This document shows, one piece after another, positions 45,105 to 55,100 of a stretch of DNA of 64,000 nucleotides. The DNA is from DASUNP01 sp035249305. Lineage in GTDB: Bacteria; Acidobacteriota; Blastocatellia; UBA7656. The position numbers were made by a program, and so were the translations under genes. Positions within the stretch are counted from its first letter, which is position 1. Every line of letters begins with the position of its first letter. The stretch is from positions 1 through 64,000 of the forward strand of contig DATFGQ010000085.1 in assembly GCA_035249305.1 (NCBI GenBank). Reading direction: 5' to 3'. The notes under the pieces were generated by a model. The model was not told the origin of the DNA. It made no database searches and saw only the letters and a program-made list of their open reading frames with translations.

Positions 45105-46715
45105 ATGCATAGAAGAGCAGCATTAGCATTAATGACGGTCCTGGCCTGTGCCACGCTCGCCGGCGCACAGTACAAGAGTCAGGCCGCGGCCGAAGAGAAA
45201 GCGCCATGGGTCGTCTCGGTCGTTCACACCGTCGACCTTCATAAGTTCGTCACGCAGATAAGCAAGCAGCAAGAGGTCCGGGTCGGCGTGCCGGGCTCGG
45301 CCCCGCAGAAGATTGTTAACGTCGCGACGGGGCTCGTAGTCGACGAAAGCGGGCACGTAGTCACGCGCCTGGCCTACCTCGACCCCGAAGACAAAAATCC
45401 GCAGATCTCCGTGCGGACTAGCTCGGGCGCGACCTTGCCCGCGCGCGTCGTGGGCGTAGATTGCGCGACAGGCTTCGCCATCCTTGCAGTCCCTTCGCTG
45501 AAAGTAAGCCTGCCCGCGATAGCTACGGCCGCGAGCGTGGCGAACGGGACGGCGGTCAAGATCATAAGCGCCGATTTCGTGCCGAAGACCGGCCAACAAG
45601 ACAAAGCCAGCCAGCAGTACGGGTCGCCCGCCATCAAAATCACGCAAGGCCGCGTCAGCACCGAAAGCATCTACGCGCCCGCGCGAGGCGCGCTGACGCT
45701 CTACGCGGGCCGATTGCTCTCGCGAAACGATGGCAGCATCGTCACGACCTTCGAGAATAAGGTCATCGGCCTTGCCCAGTACGCAGGTTACGGCAGGGCC
45801 TACCTGTTCCCCATCGAGCTGATACGCGACACGGTCGCAAAGCGAGTCATCGAGAAGAAGGACTCGGTGCCGGCCGGCTGGCTCGGGGCCAAGGGCCACA
45901 GCATAGCGCTGCTGACGGAAGCGGAGCGGGCCGTGCTCGGGGTCAAGAACAAGTCTGGCGTCATCGTAAAACAGGTGCTCCCGAACAGCCCCGCCGCCAC
46001 GGGCGGGCTCCTGACCAACGACGTTATACTCGGCGTCGATAACGTAAACGTAGTCAGCGACGTCGACCTGGGCGCGCTCCTGTCATCCATGCCTTCGGGG
46101 AAGGCCATTGAGCTGAAAGTTTTGAGAAACAGCGAGCCGGTAAAGCTCGACGTTGTGCTCGGCGCTAAGGCATACACAGGGCCTAACATTGAGCTCCTCG
46201 TCCACCAGCAGCAGTCGGGCGAAGAGCGTTCCAAGCGCGACGAGCTTGAGGCGCGGTTAAACGAGCTCGCCATCCAGTTGAGAGAGGTGAGCGACAGGCC
46301 GGCCCGTTCGAAAGAACGCGAAGAGGCTGTGCGCGAATTAGAGATAGAGATGCGCCAGATTCACGACGCGATCCGCGCGATCGACCTCAAGCTCGATTCG
46401 CCGACAAGCCCGTCGATCGCCAGCACGGACGTGCCGCGCATCACTTTCCCGATCGGGGTCGTGGCCCGTCTGGTCAGCCCGCAGCTCGCAAACAACCTCG
46501 GCGCGAAAGGCGGCGTGCTGGTCGACTCCGTGAAGAAAGACAGCCCGGCCGACCGCGCGGGGATCAAAGCCGGAGACATTATCGTGGGTACGCAGGGGCG
46601 ACCGCCGATGACGCCAAGCCAGATCAAAGAGGTCTTCGCGGTCCGCCACGGGATGATCCCGCTCAGCATCGTCCGTGATAGACAGGCCCTCATAATAAAG
46701 GTCAATAATCCCTAA
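45105..46715 (+). CDS. HtrA-like protein with two PDZ domains, protease triad apparently lost
   Basis: From the ATG at 45105 (an upstream TTG is rejected) the protein is 536 residues with a signal peptide MHRRAALALMTVLACATLAG. A trypsin-like fold is suggested by GHVVTRLAYLDP, VVGVDCATGFAILAV and a late IGLAQYAGYG...PIELI. The usual His (in TAAHVV) is not visible, and the serine motif GNSGGP is replaced by SRNDGSIVTTF, so catalysis is unlikely. PDZ 1 (about 255-350, GVIVKQVLPNSPAATGGLL) and PDZ 2 (about 445-535, GGVLVDSVKKDSPADRAGIK) are separated by a coiled coil (about 365-425, EERSKRDELEARLNELAIQL). It follows the anti-sigma gene by 30 bp. It may sense or scaffold unfolded envelope proteins rather than cut them (inference). 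Confidence 0.8.
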   Translation: MHRRAALALMTVLACATLAGAQYKSQAAAEEKAPWVVSVVHTVDLHKFVTQISKQQEVRVGVPGSAPQKIVNVATGLVVDESGHVVTRLAYLDPEDKNPQISVRTSSGATLPARVVGVDCATGFAILAVPSLKVSLPAIATAASVANGTAVKIISADFVPKTGQQDKASQQYGSPAIKITQGRVSTESIYAPARGALTLYAGRLLSRNDGSIVTTFENKVIGLAQYAGYGRAYLFPIELIRDTVAKRVIEKKDSVPAGWLGAKGHSIALLTEAERAVLGVKNKSGVIVKQVLPNSPAATGGLLTNDVILGVDNVNVVSDVDLGALLSSMPSGKAIELKVLRNSEPVKLDVVLGAKAYTGPNIELLVHQQQSGEERSKRDELEARLNELAIQLREVSDRPARSKEREEAVRELEIEMRQIHDAIRAIDLKLDSPTSPSIASTDVPRITFPIGVVARLVSPQLANNLGAKGGVLVDSVKKDSPADRAGIKAGDIIVGTQGRPPMTPSQIKEVFAVRHGMIPLSIVRDRQALIIKVNNP

Positions 46716-46801
46716 ATCAGATTTCGTCTCAACACGGCGATCCCTTTCGACACCGGCCTTGCGGTTTGCAATCCGCGTGTGATAGTTACCATCACTTGCT
46801 G

Positions 46802-48466
46802 ATGAAGACCGCTATCACTCGCGAGCGTTTGACTCTAGCGATAATCCTTGCACTTGCCGTTGCGCCCTACTTCATAGGGCTCGGGTCATCATCGTTGTGG
46901 GACTCGAACGAGGCGTTTTACGCAGAGACCCCGCGCGAGATGATAGAGTCGGGCGACTGCGTCAACCCATCTTTTAATTACCAACCACGTTTCAACAAGC
47001 CGCCGCTCAGCTACTGGGTCGTCGCGCTATCTTACAAAGCATTCGGCGTGTCGGAGATGGCCGAGAGAATCCCCATTGCGCTCGGCGCTATGGTCCTCGT
47101 CGCGACGGCCTTTACGCTCGCGCGGATAATCTTCTCGTATGAAGCGGCGATACTGAGCGCGACCGCGCTTGCGATAGCGCCGAGGTTTCTGATGTTCTCG
47201 CGCAGGATTATGATCGACGTCTATCTTGCGATGTTTATGGCGCTCGCGCTGCTGTTTTTCGTCCTCGCTGAAAAAATGCCCGAGCGGCGGCGGCTCTTTC
47301 TAGCTTTAATGTATACGGCCATCGGCTTCGGCATTCTGACAAAGGGGCCAGTGGCAATCCTGCTCCCCGCGGCCGCCTTCGTCATCTACCTGGCGGTGTT
47401 CAGAGAGCTGAAAAAGATCGACCGTATGATGATCGCGTGGGGCGCGGCCATAATCGCCATCATCGTTTTGCCATGGTACGTCGCGGTCTACTACGAGCAC
47501 GGCTGGACGTACATAAAATCGTTTCTGATGCTCGACAACATCTCGCGCTACACCGAAGGCAACTGGGGTCCGAGTCGCGGGCCTCTCTTCTACATCCAGG
47601 TCGCGCTGGGGGACATGTTTCCCTGGTCGTTGTTCCTGCCCGCCGCGATGTGGGTTCAAGCGCGCCGCTCGAAAAGCGTCGCGAACGAACGGCCGGCTTT
47701 GCTCCTATTCATATGGATCGCCGTCATAATCGTTTTCTACTCTTTATCGAGGAGCAAAGAGGACCTCTATATTCTCCCCATCTACCCGGCCGCGGCGGCG
47801 CTCGTCGGCGGATTGCTCGCGAGCTTCGTTAAGGAGACACTTTCGACCCGTTGGCGGCTAGTAACCGCATGGACAACATCGCTTCTCGCCCTGGTGATTA
47901 TGGCGACAGGGGCGGCGGCTCTCTACCTGTTCGGGCAGACGCCCCACTTTAGCCTTGCCGGGGCAACGGCCATAGGAGCGGTCGCGCTCTCGGGTGGTTT
48001 GCTTACAATGGCGACGTTGCTCATGAGAAGGCGGCTCGCGGCCGTCGCGACGAGTGCGCTCACGCTTGTGGCGATGAACTGGGTCTTCACGCTCTGGACG
48101 CTGCCCGACTTCGAGCGGTTCAAACCAGTCCGCCCCTTCTGCGAGCTGATCTCGGCCCGTGGCGGCGAGGACGCGATGATAGGTTATTACAGGTTCGCAG
48201 CGCCGAGCATGGTCTTTTATTTGAAACGCCCTATCTTCGAGTACTACTACCCGGAAGAGGTTCAATCGGCCTTCTCGTCGGGCAAGGAGGTTTACTGCCT
48301 GATGACGCGCCAAGATTATGATGCGATTAAAGATTCTCTACCCGCGCAAACATATATTCTTGCCAGCCGTCCGGTCTTTCAAGTAAAGTTGAAAATTGTT
48401 CTTGAAAAGACCGGGCCTCCTGAAGTTGTTCTTATTTCAAACAGGGACGGAGCAAGTAGTAGGTAA
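46802..48466 (+). CDS. ArnT/PMT-like membrane glycosyltransferase
   Basis: From the ATG at 46802 it has 554 residues with about a dozen hydrophobic spans. The N-terminal signature LWDSNEAFYAETPREMIESG corresponds to the DE-type catalytic loop of GT39/ArnT enzymes, followed by NKPPLSYW. KGPVAILLPA and SRSKEDLYILPIYPA are also typical. It transfers a sugar from a polyprenyl-phosphate donor to an envelope acceptor; the acceptor is unknown. The next gene begins directly after its stop (TAA-ATG). Confidence 0.85.
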   Translation: MKTAITRERLTLAIILALAVAPYFIGLGSSSLWDSNEAFYAETPREMIESGDCVNPSFNYQPRFNKPPLSYWVVALSYKAFGVSEMAERIPIALGAMVLVATAFTLARIIFSYEAAILSATALAIAPRFLMFSRRIMIDVYLAMFMALALLFFVLAEKMPERRRLFLALMYTAIGFGILTKGPVAILLPAAAFVIYLAVFRELKKIDRMMIAWGAAIIAIIVLPWYVAVYYEHGWTYIKSFLMLDNISRYTEGNWGPSRGPLFYIQVALGDMFPWSLFLPAAMWVQARRSKSVANERPALLLFIWIAVIIVFYSLSRSKEDLYILPIYPAAAALVGGLLASFVKETLSTRWRLVTAWTTSLLALVIMATGAAALYLFGQTPHFSLAGATAIGAVALSGGLLTMATLLMRRRLAAVATSALTLVAMNWVFTLWTLPDFERFKPVRPFCELISARGGEDAMIGYYRFAAPSMVFYLKRPIFEYYYPEEVQSAFSSGKEVYCLMTRQDYDAIKDSLPAQTYILASRPVFQVKLKIVLEKTGPPEVVLISNRDGASSR

Positions 48467-49543
48467 ATGAAGAAGACTGCCATTACTGTGTTCAAGATAG
48501 CGGTCAGCCTCGGCATCCTCGCGCTCATACTGCGCAAGGTCGATTTCAATCAACTCTGGGACCAGTTGCGCTCGGCTCATCCTACGTTCGTCCTTGCCTC
48601 CATCGCCGTCTACCTATCCGTCCAGCTCTTGAGCGCGTACCGCTGGTACATGCTGCTCAGACCCATAGGCGTCAAGACGCCTTACAGCAAGCTCCTGTCG
48701 ATATATCTGCTCGGCATGTACTTCAACTTCTTCCTGCCGACGGCCATCGGCGGCGACGCAGTGCGCGTCTACTACCTGAACAAAGAGACGCGGAAGCTCA
48801 GCCGCTCGACCGCCTCGGTCTTCTTAGACCGTGACATAGGCATGGCCGCGCTCCTGACGATCGCGACCGTGTCGGCGGCCATCGCGGGGACGAAGATCAA
48901 CGACGTGCCGCTGGCGCCCATCTTCGCGCTGATAACGGTCCCGTTCGTGATCATTAACCTCGCGCTCTTCTACAGGCCGAGCTACAACCTCCTGCACAGG
49001 GTCCTGAGCCTCTTCAAGATGAAGAAGGCCGACGAGAAGGTCGAGCACCTTTTTGAATCGGTCAACTCGTACCGCGGTGAGTGGGGCGTGCTGTCGATCG
49101 CCATGGTGCTGTCGATAATAATCCAGCTCGGCGGCATCTTCGCCAACGTCGTTCTGGGTTACGCGATCGGGTTAGAGACTACACACGGTTGGCTCGACTT
49201 CCTGGTCTTCATCCCCGCGATAAGCTTGATTAGCATGAACCCGCTTTCGATGAACGGCACGGGCTGGCGCGAGTACTCTTACCTGCTGTTGTTCGAGTCC
49301 GTGGGGGCGACCAGCGAGCAGGCCACGGCGCTCGCCGTCTTGTGGCTCGGAGTGCTTGTGGCGACGAGCCTGCCGGGCGGGGTAATCTACGTGCTCAGGG
49401 GCAGCAGGGGCAAAGGAAAGCTCGCCGCCGAGGCCGAGACGTTTGATGAGCCGGAGAAGGCGCCCGCCACCCTCGGCGAGGCGGATCAATTCTCTTCCCT
49501 GTCGGGTCACACGGCCGAGGAAAAACCCCTCTCGACAATATAA
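48467..49543 (+). CDS. YbhN/AglD-like (UPF0104, LPG synthase TM-type) membrane protein
   Basis: 358 residues with eight or so hydrophobic segments and the family motifs VQLLSAYRWYMLL, FFLPTAIGGDAVRVYYL, SVFLDRDIGMAAL and MNPLSMNGTGWREYSY. The soluble C-terminal tail is acidic. The family includes proteins thought to act on polyprenyl or lipid intermediates. Its start directly abuts the glycosyltransferase stop, so the two probably act in one envelope glycan or lipid pathway. Confidence 0.85.
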   Translation: MKKTAITVFKIAVSLGILALILRKVDFNQLWDQLRSAHPTFVLASIAVYLSVQLLSAYRWYMLLRPIGVKTPYSKLLSIYLLGMYFNFFLPTAIGGDAVRVYYLNKETRKLSRSTASVFLDRDIGMAALLTIATVSAAIAGTKINDVPLAPIFALITVPFVIINLALFYRPSYNLLHRVLSLFKMKKADEKVEHLFESVNSYRGEWGVLSIAMVLSIIIQLGGIFANVVLGYAIGLETTHGWLDFLVFIPAISLISMNPLSMNGTGWREYSYLLLFESVGATSEQATALAVLWLGVLVATSLPGGVIYVLRGSRGKGKLAAEAETFDEPEKAPATLGEADQFSSLSGHTAEEKPLSTI

Positions 49544-49626
49544 GCTCCCGTTGGGTTAAAATGAAACTTAGGGCTCGGTCGGGCGTTGGAAACCTATAAT
49601 GATGTGAGAGGTAGTAAAGGCCCAGA

Positions 49627-50199
49627 ATGCGATCGAATCTGATGATAAAGAGCTTTGCGGTACTTCTACTCTGTCTCGTCGTGTTGAGCGCTGCGCCGGC
49701 CCGCGCGCAGAAGCAGACGAAACATGACAAGCCGCTGACCGAAGAGCAGTTGCAACAGCTACACGTGAAGGCTAAAGTGCGGCCGCCGTCGGGCGCGTCG
49801 TTTTATATCGCGCCGATAGTCGAAACGCCCGGACGCTTCAGCATGTCATTTACCGACGCCGATGGGCGAACCGTCGCGGGTATGTACATCCTACGCCAGA
49901 TCGAAATACTAGAGGCCCTGCTGGTCGAGGCGAAGAGGTTCGCCGAGAACGACGAAGCCGTCGGGTACAAGAAGCCTGTGGTGACCCGTCTTTCAGACAA
50001 GAACGAGCCCGACTTCTTTATAGACGTGGCGAAGATGGGGCTTCGGAGCCAGTTCTACATAACCGTCAATTCGATGGATCAAGTTATCACGGTCGACGCG
50101 GGCGCGATCAAGCGCGGCGACGAGAAAGCGAAGCCGCTGCTTTACGACATATTGAAGCGTGTCAGGGGAGTGAAAAACCCAGGCGAGGTGTCGCAGTAG
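49627..50199 (+). CDS. Exported protein of unknown function
   Basis: 190 residues with a clear signal peptide (hydrophobic 8-22, then APARAQ). The mature part is mixed alpha/beta with no cysteines and no motif I recognise. GAGGTAGTAAAGG precedes the start. It is 84 bp after the YbhN-like gene and may belong to that unit. Confidence 0.75.
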   Translation: MRSNLMIKSFAVLLLCLVVLSAAPARAQKQTKHDKPLTEEQLQQLHVKAKVRPPSGASFYIAPIVETPGRFSMSFTDADGRTVAGMYILRQIEILEALLVEAKRFAENDEAVGYKKPVVTRLSDKNEPDFFIDVAKMGLRSQFYITVNSMDQVITVDAGAIKRGDEKAKPLLYDILKRVRGVKNPGEVSQ

Positions 50200-50208
50200 A
50201 GATTCAAG

Positions 50209-50643
50209 CTAAGCCTTCGCGGCCGGCCTGCTTCCGGCGATCAATTCTTCCACAACTGCGAGAAACTTATCGAAGTCGAAAGGCTTCTGCGCGGAGGCGT
50301 TCGCCCCTGCCTCTATAGCCTCGCGCGCCGCCATGGGGCCGACGGCCGTCACCACAAGCACAGGAGTCTGCGCGAGCAGGCGGTCCGCTCTAACGCGTTT
50401 GACGAACTGAATCCCATCCACCTTGGGCATGTTGATGTCTGTTATTATCAGGTCGGGCAGCTCGGAGGCCGCAGCCTCGAACCCCGTCTCGCCGTCCGAC
50501 GCGGAGATCACGTCGTAGCCGCTCATGCGCAGGAGCTTCGACAGTATGTCCCGCGAGTCGCGGTTGTCCTCGATAATCAAAATCTTGCCAAGGCAGTCGA
50601 CCTCGCCAACCATCGCTTCACTGATTGTGTGGTTCCTTTCCAC
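50209..50643 (-). CDS. CheY-like single-domain response regulator
   Basis: The annotated frame starts with GTG and has 144 residues; an ATG at 50613 (MVGEVDCLG) would give 134, and no ribosome site clearly decides. Receiver features: IIEDNRDSR acidic residues, ITDINMPKVDG phospho-Asp, VVTAVG and QKPFDFD lysine. There is no output domain. It converges on the preceding gene with a 9-bp gap and has no neighbouring kinase, so its partner is unknown. Confidence 0.9.
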   Translation of the reverse strand: MERNHTISEAMVGEVDCLGKILIIEDNRDSRDILSKLLRMSGYDVISASDGETGFEAAASELPDLIITDINMPKVDGIQFVKRVRADRLLAQTPVLVVTAVGPMAAREAIEAGANASAQKPFDFDKFLAVVEELIAGSRPAAKA

Positions 50644-50813
50644 GGATATGATTTTACATCGAATCGCGAATTAACTGAATATGGCTGGCCTTGTCGCAAT
50701 GAAGAAACAAGAAATCTACCTCGCTAGTGGGCAACGTCACCGATAGACACAGATTTTAATCAGTGCTCATCCGGGACTTTTCTTTAGGTGTTTTTTGTGG
50801 AGTAGAAATGGAA

Positions 50814-50836
50814 AGAGGGGGCCGGTTGCCCCCTCT
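50814..50836 (-). terminator. GC hairpin, possible terminator of the M15-like gene
   Basis: AGAGGGGGC (50814-50822) and GCCCCCTCT (50828-50836) form a 9-bp stem with a 5-nt loop. On the minus strand it is followed by TTCCATTTC, a weak T tract. In the rest of 50644-51162 I see no gene. Confidence 0.45.
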
Positions 50837-51162
50837 CTCTCACATTCGTCTTGCTGCGCCACGCCGGTTGTAAAGTAGTTTTCAATAATCGAGCGTGCGA
50901 GCTGTGGACGCTTGTGAGTGTTCGAGATTAATATCCGAACTCGTCTTCTATCTTATCAAGCCTCGTGCCAGAGCCTTCTCACTACGCCCGTTTTTTTCAA
51001 TTCTGACGCTAATTTCCAGAACCACACAGGTAACAGCTATTCGGGATCGCGTCGGGGTCCAGACCACCCTATTCCCGCAATCCTTATAAAACACATTACT
51101 ATCACATGAATGAGACAAGATTGTGACTCTTGAGCTTTCTGAAGAGAGTCTCGCGATTAGCA

Positions 51163-51945
51163 TCATTCGGTGTGTGGCATTTTGGCAAATTCCTCATTCG
51201 CGAACTTGAGGGCCGGGACCCAGAATCGATAGCTGCGCCCGTCGTAATCCCTCACCACCTGTTTCAGACCGAGCGCGGGGAGCGATGCTTCGTCGTGACC
51301 CAGGTAAGTGAAATGCGGGAAGTCGTAAACGACTGTGCGGTGCCAGCCGAAGCGCGCAAGCGTAGTCTCGACCGCCTCGTCCTGAAACTCCGCGGCGTCG
51401 AAGGCGAGCATCGAGAGATGCTGTGACGCGCCGGGCGCGGCGACCGAATAGAGGATAGACCTGTTGAAGAAAGTCCCGAAGTAGATCTGCTCGTCGTCCT
51501 CCATCGCAAGAATAACCGAGACCTGATCGACGGGCGGTAGCTGCCTTATGCTATCGGCGCGATCGGCCGTCACCTTTCCAAGCTCTAACCAGTGATCGAG
51601 CCCGCGGCCGACGTTGCGATTCCAGAGGCCGACGGTGTCGTCGTAAGACCTGCGGCCCGAATCTGCCGCGCGAGGCGTGAGGGTCGCCCCATTCGCCGGC
51701 AGCTCGTCGGCGGCGGCCGCCAGCGCATCCATCGCGTCGGCCTGGAGCTCGATGTTATGCTCGCCGAATCTGCGGACGCGCGTCCGGAGTGCGGATTGGA
51801 ATCGCTCTACCTCCGCGCCGTCGCGAAAGATGATCGAAGGCGGAGGCGTCGCGGTCGTCAGGAAGATGGCCCCGTACTCGGCCAGCAGCCTGGCTTCGAC
51901 GGCCGACGCGACCGAAGAGGCTTTCTTTTCCAGGAAGTTAGCCAT
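51163..51945 (-). CDS. M15-like (D-Ala-D-Ala carboxypeptidase-related) metallopeptidase
   Basis: 260 residues, no clear signal peptide. The segment SGRRSYDDTVGLWNRNV, then GASQHLSMLAFDAAEF and DFPHFTYLG, matches the M15/VanY pattern of zinc ligands: His in SQH, Asp in FD, and the late His in PHF. The usual SGxAxD Gly is replaced by Met. The substrate could be cell-wall peptide (family inference). The assignment is by pattern and moderately sure. It is divergent from the subtilase gene. Confidence 0.55.
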   Translation of the reverse strand: MANFLEKKASSVASAVEARLLAEYGAIFLTTATPPPSIIFRDGAEVERFQSALRTRVRRFGEHNIELQADAMDALAAAADELPANGATLTPRAADSGRRSYDDTVGLWNRNVGRGLDHWLELGKVTADRADSIRQLPPVDQVSVILAMEDDEQIYFGTFFNRSILYSVAAPGASQHLSMLAFDAAEFQDEAVETTLARFGWHRTVVYDFPHFTYLGHDEASLPALGLKQVVRDYDGRSYRFWVPALKFANEEFAKMPHTE

Positions 51946-52158
51946 ACCAATTTTCCCTCGGCACAGGTTATGGAAAAATGAAAACTATTGACACCCTTCG
52001 ACCCTTAACTTACCATCCCGTCAGCCTAAAAAGCATCAGTCGTTTGCCTGCCCCTTCGGCCCGATCCCCTAAAAAAGCAGCAAAGCCAGACGCCCGGCAG
52101 CGGCATTTGAATACTGCCATCAGGGGTCTGCGGCTGCCAATCTGGGAGCAAACGTCCA

Positions 52159-55100
52159 ATGGCTCGACTCATCTTTCGTCTCACACCTGTATCGATATTC
52201 CTTTTAGCACTGATAACAGCAGGCCAATTTACCGCCGGGACCGATTCGACGGCAAGGCAAGCCGGGAATCGGCTTGCGCTCGACTCGTCCTACCGGAGCC
52301 GCACCGCGACACACAAGGTTATAGTCTACGCTCACGAGCAGGAATTGCAGAGCAGGATTCTCGAAGAGGGCGGCTCGGTCATAGCCGATTACGGGGCTTT
52401 CAGCTTGATGAGCGCCCCGACTTCGGCGGCCGGCAGGATAAGCAGCCAGGCGCGCGCTGGCTCGGCCGTGCGCGACGATATGAACGTGATACTTTTGAGG
52501 TCGGGCGCGTTCGACACTACCGAAGGCGAATCGCTTCAGGCCACCCGCATCCCCGAAGTCGAACAGACCGGCGAGCAGCTTTACCTCGTGCAGACGGTCG
52601 GTCCCGTTAAGCAGGAGTGGCTCGACGAGATCGAGCGGGCAGCGGAGATCATCGCTTACGTCCCGAACAACGCTTACCTCGTGCGCGCCGACCAGTCGGG
52701 CATCGAGCGCATCAACCGCTTCAAGTCCGAGGACCACGGATTCATACAGTACGCGGGCCAGTTCAGACCCGGCTATAAAGTCGCGCCGGAGATAGCTCTC
52801 GATTCCGACAACGAGATCGCCGTCACGGTGCAGTTCTCAGGGGCAGACGAGAGCGCCGTGCGCGGGTTCGCTTCAAGCGTCGGGGCGACGGAATTGATGG
52901 AGCCCGAAAACGTATTGAATTTTACAAACGTGCGAGTGAAGATCCGCGCAAACCGGCTGACCGAGGTGGCGCGGCGCGGCGACGTAGTCTGGATCGAGCC
53001 ATATCAAACTCCTCAGTTGTTCGACGAGCGGCAGGGTTTGATACTCGCCAACAGCTATAACGGAAACCAGCTCACGCGCCTCAACTATCTCAACTGGCTC
53101 AGCTCGAAAGGCCTATCGACGACGCCTGACTTCCTTGTAGACGTGGCGGACAGCGGGATCGACAAAGGCAATCTCGACCCCGAGGTGATTCACAAGGACT
53201 TCCTGAATACCGCGGGCATCAACCGCATACTCTACGCGCGCTTCGTCGGGTCTTTCGATTTCGACGGGCCGCCTAACGACACGGGCGGTCACGGGACTCT
53301 GAACGCGGCCATAGTCGGGGGCTACAACGCGAACACGGCTTTCCCCTACGTCGACAGCGACGGGTACCGCTTCGGGCTGGGCATTCACCCGTTTGTGAAG
53401 ATGGGCGTGTCAAAGATATTTGCGCCCGATTACACCAACCCGAGCTTCACGAACCTCCTGGAGGCGATGTACAGGGACGGCGCGCGCATCTCGTCGAACA
53501 GTTGGGGCGCATACAACAACAACTACACTGCCGAAGCTCAGGCTTACGACAGGCTAGTCAGAGACGCGCGGATCGCGACCACGGGCAATCAGGAGATCGC
53601 TATCATCTTCGCGTCGGGCAACGGCGGGCTCGTAAAGCTCTCGTCGCCGGGCACGGCCAAGAACGTCATCACGGTAGGCGCGAGCGAGAACCTGCGGCCG
53701 GGGACTGACGGGTGCAGGATCGACAGCGAAGGTGGCGACGAGACCTTGTCGCTCATAGCCTTCTCGTCCGGCGGCCCGACCAACGACGGGCGAAGGAAGC
53801 CCGACCTCGTAGCGCCGGGCACACACATTCAGGGCGCGGCTTCGCAAGACCCGTTCTTCTCGGCAAACGGAGTGTGCGGCCCTGGCGCTTACCCGCCGGG
53901 GCAGACTCTTTACACATGGTCGTCGGGGACGAGCCACGCGTGTCCGGCCGTGGCGGGCGCGGCGGCGCTGGTCCGCCAGTTCTTCCAGGCTTCGACCGGC
54001 AATGCGCCGAGCCCGGCGATGATCAAAGCATTTCTGACGAACTCTACAACTTACATGACTGGGAACCTGGCGGGCGACACCCTGCCGGGCGTCAACCAGG
54101 GGTGGGGGCTTACCAACATCGCCCGCGCGCTCGACGACGTGCCGCGGATGAGCGTCGATCAAGACCAGGTGCTTAAAGACACGGGGCAGACCGTGACCGT
54201 CAAAGGCAAGGTCGCCGACTCTACCAAGCCATTCCGAGTGACGCTTGCATGGACAGACGCGCCGGGCACCCCGCTCGGAAACGCCGCGGTCAATAACCTC
54301 GACCTGCAAGTTGAGGTCGGCGGCAAGACCTACCTCGGCAATCACTTCGACGGCGCCAACTCGGTCGAAGGCGGGTCGGCCGACAACATCAACAACCTCG
54401 AAGGCGTCTGGCTGCCGCAGGGCGTTTCAGGCGACTTCACCATCCGCGTAGTGGCGGGCAACATCGCAGGCGACGGCGTCCCAGGCAACAATGACATTTC
54501 GGACCAGGACTTCGCGCTCGTAGTCTACAACGCGACCTCGCAGGACAACGGAGGCGGTGGCGGTGGCGGCGGCGGGGGAGGCGGTGGCGGCGGGCCTATC
54601 GATCCGCCCCCGACAGTCAACCTGAGATACCCTGTAGGCGGCGAGAAGATGACGGTCGGCAATCTCATACGCATACTCTGGGACGCTTCGGACAACAAAG
54701 AGATCCAGAGCCAGCGCGTCGAGGTTTCCTTAGACAACGGCGCGGTCTACAACACGATCGCCATACTCAACGGTCTGGCGCGGAGCTTCGACTGGAGGAT
54801 ACCTTCGGTCCCCACTCCGTTCGCTAAGATCAAGGTGACGGCTTTGGACGGCGTCAACCTGCCTGTCTCAGCAGTCAGCCCTTCGAGCTTCGAGATCGTC
54901 AACGGGCCGCCCGACATCAGCGCGCCGCAGGTGCTGTTGTTAACCCCGAACACGGATTCGGTGCTCGGCGGCGGTTTGACGACCACAATCAAGTGGAAGG
55001 AATCAGACAACGTCGGCGTCATCGAGCGCGTGATAGAGATGTCCGTAGACAACGGCCAGACCTACCAGCGGATAATAACCCTGACCGCGCCGTCGAGCGG

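Noticed and set aside
50895..51109. Two overlapping plus-strand frames of about 60 codons after the CheY-like gene
   Set aside because: Overlap each other, no ribosome site, no domain; treated as non-coding.
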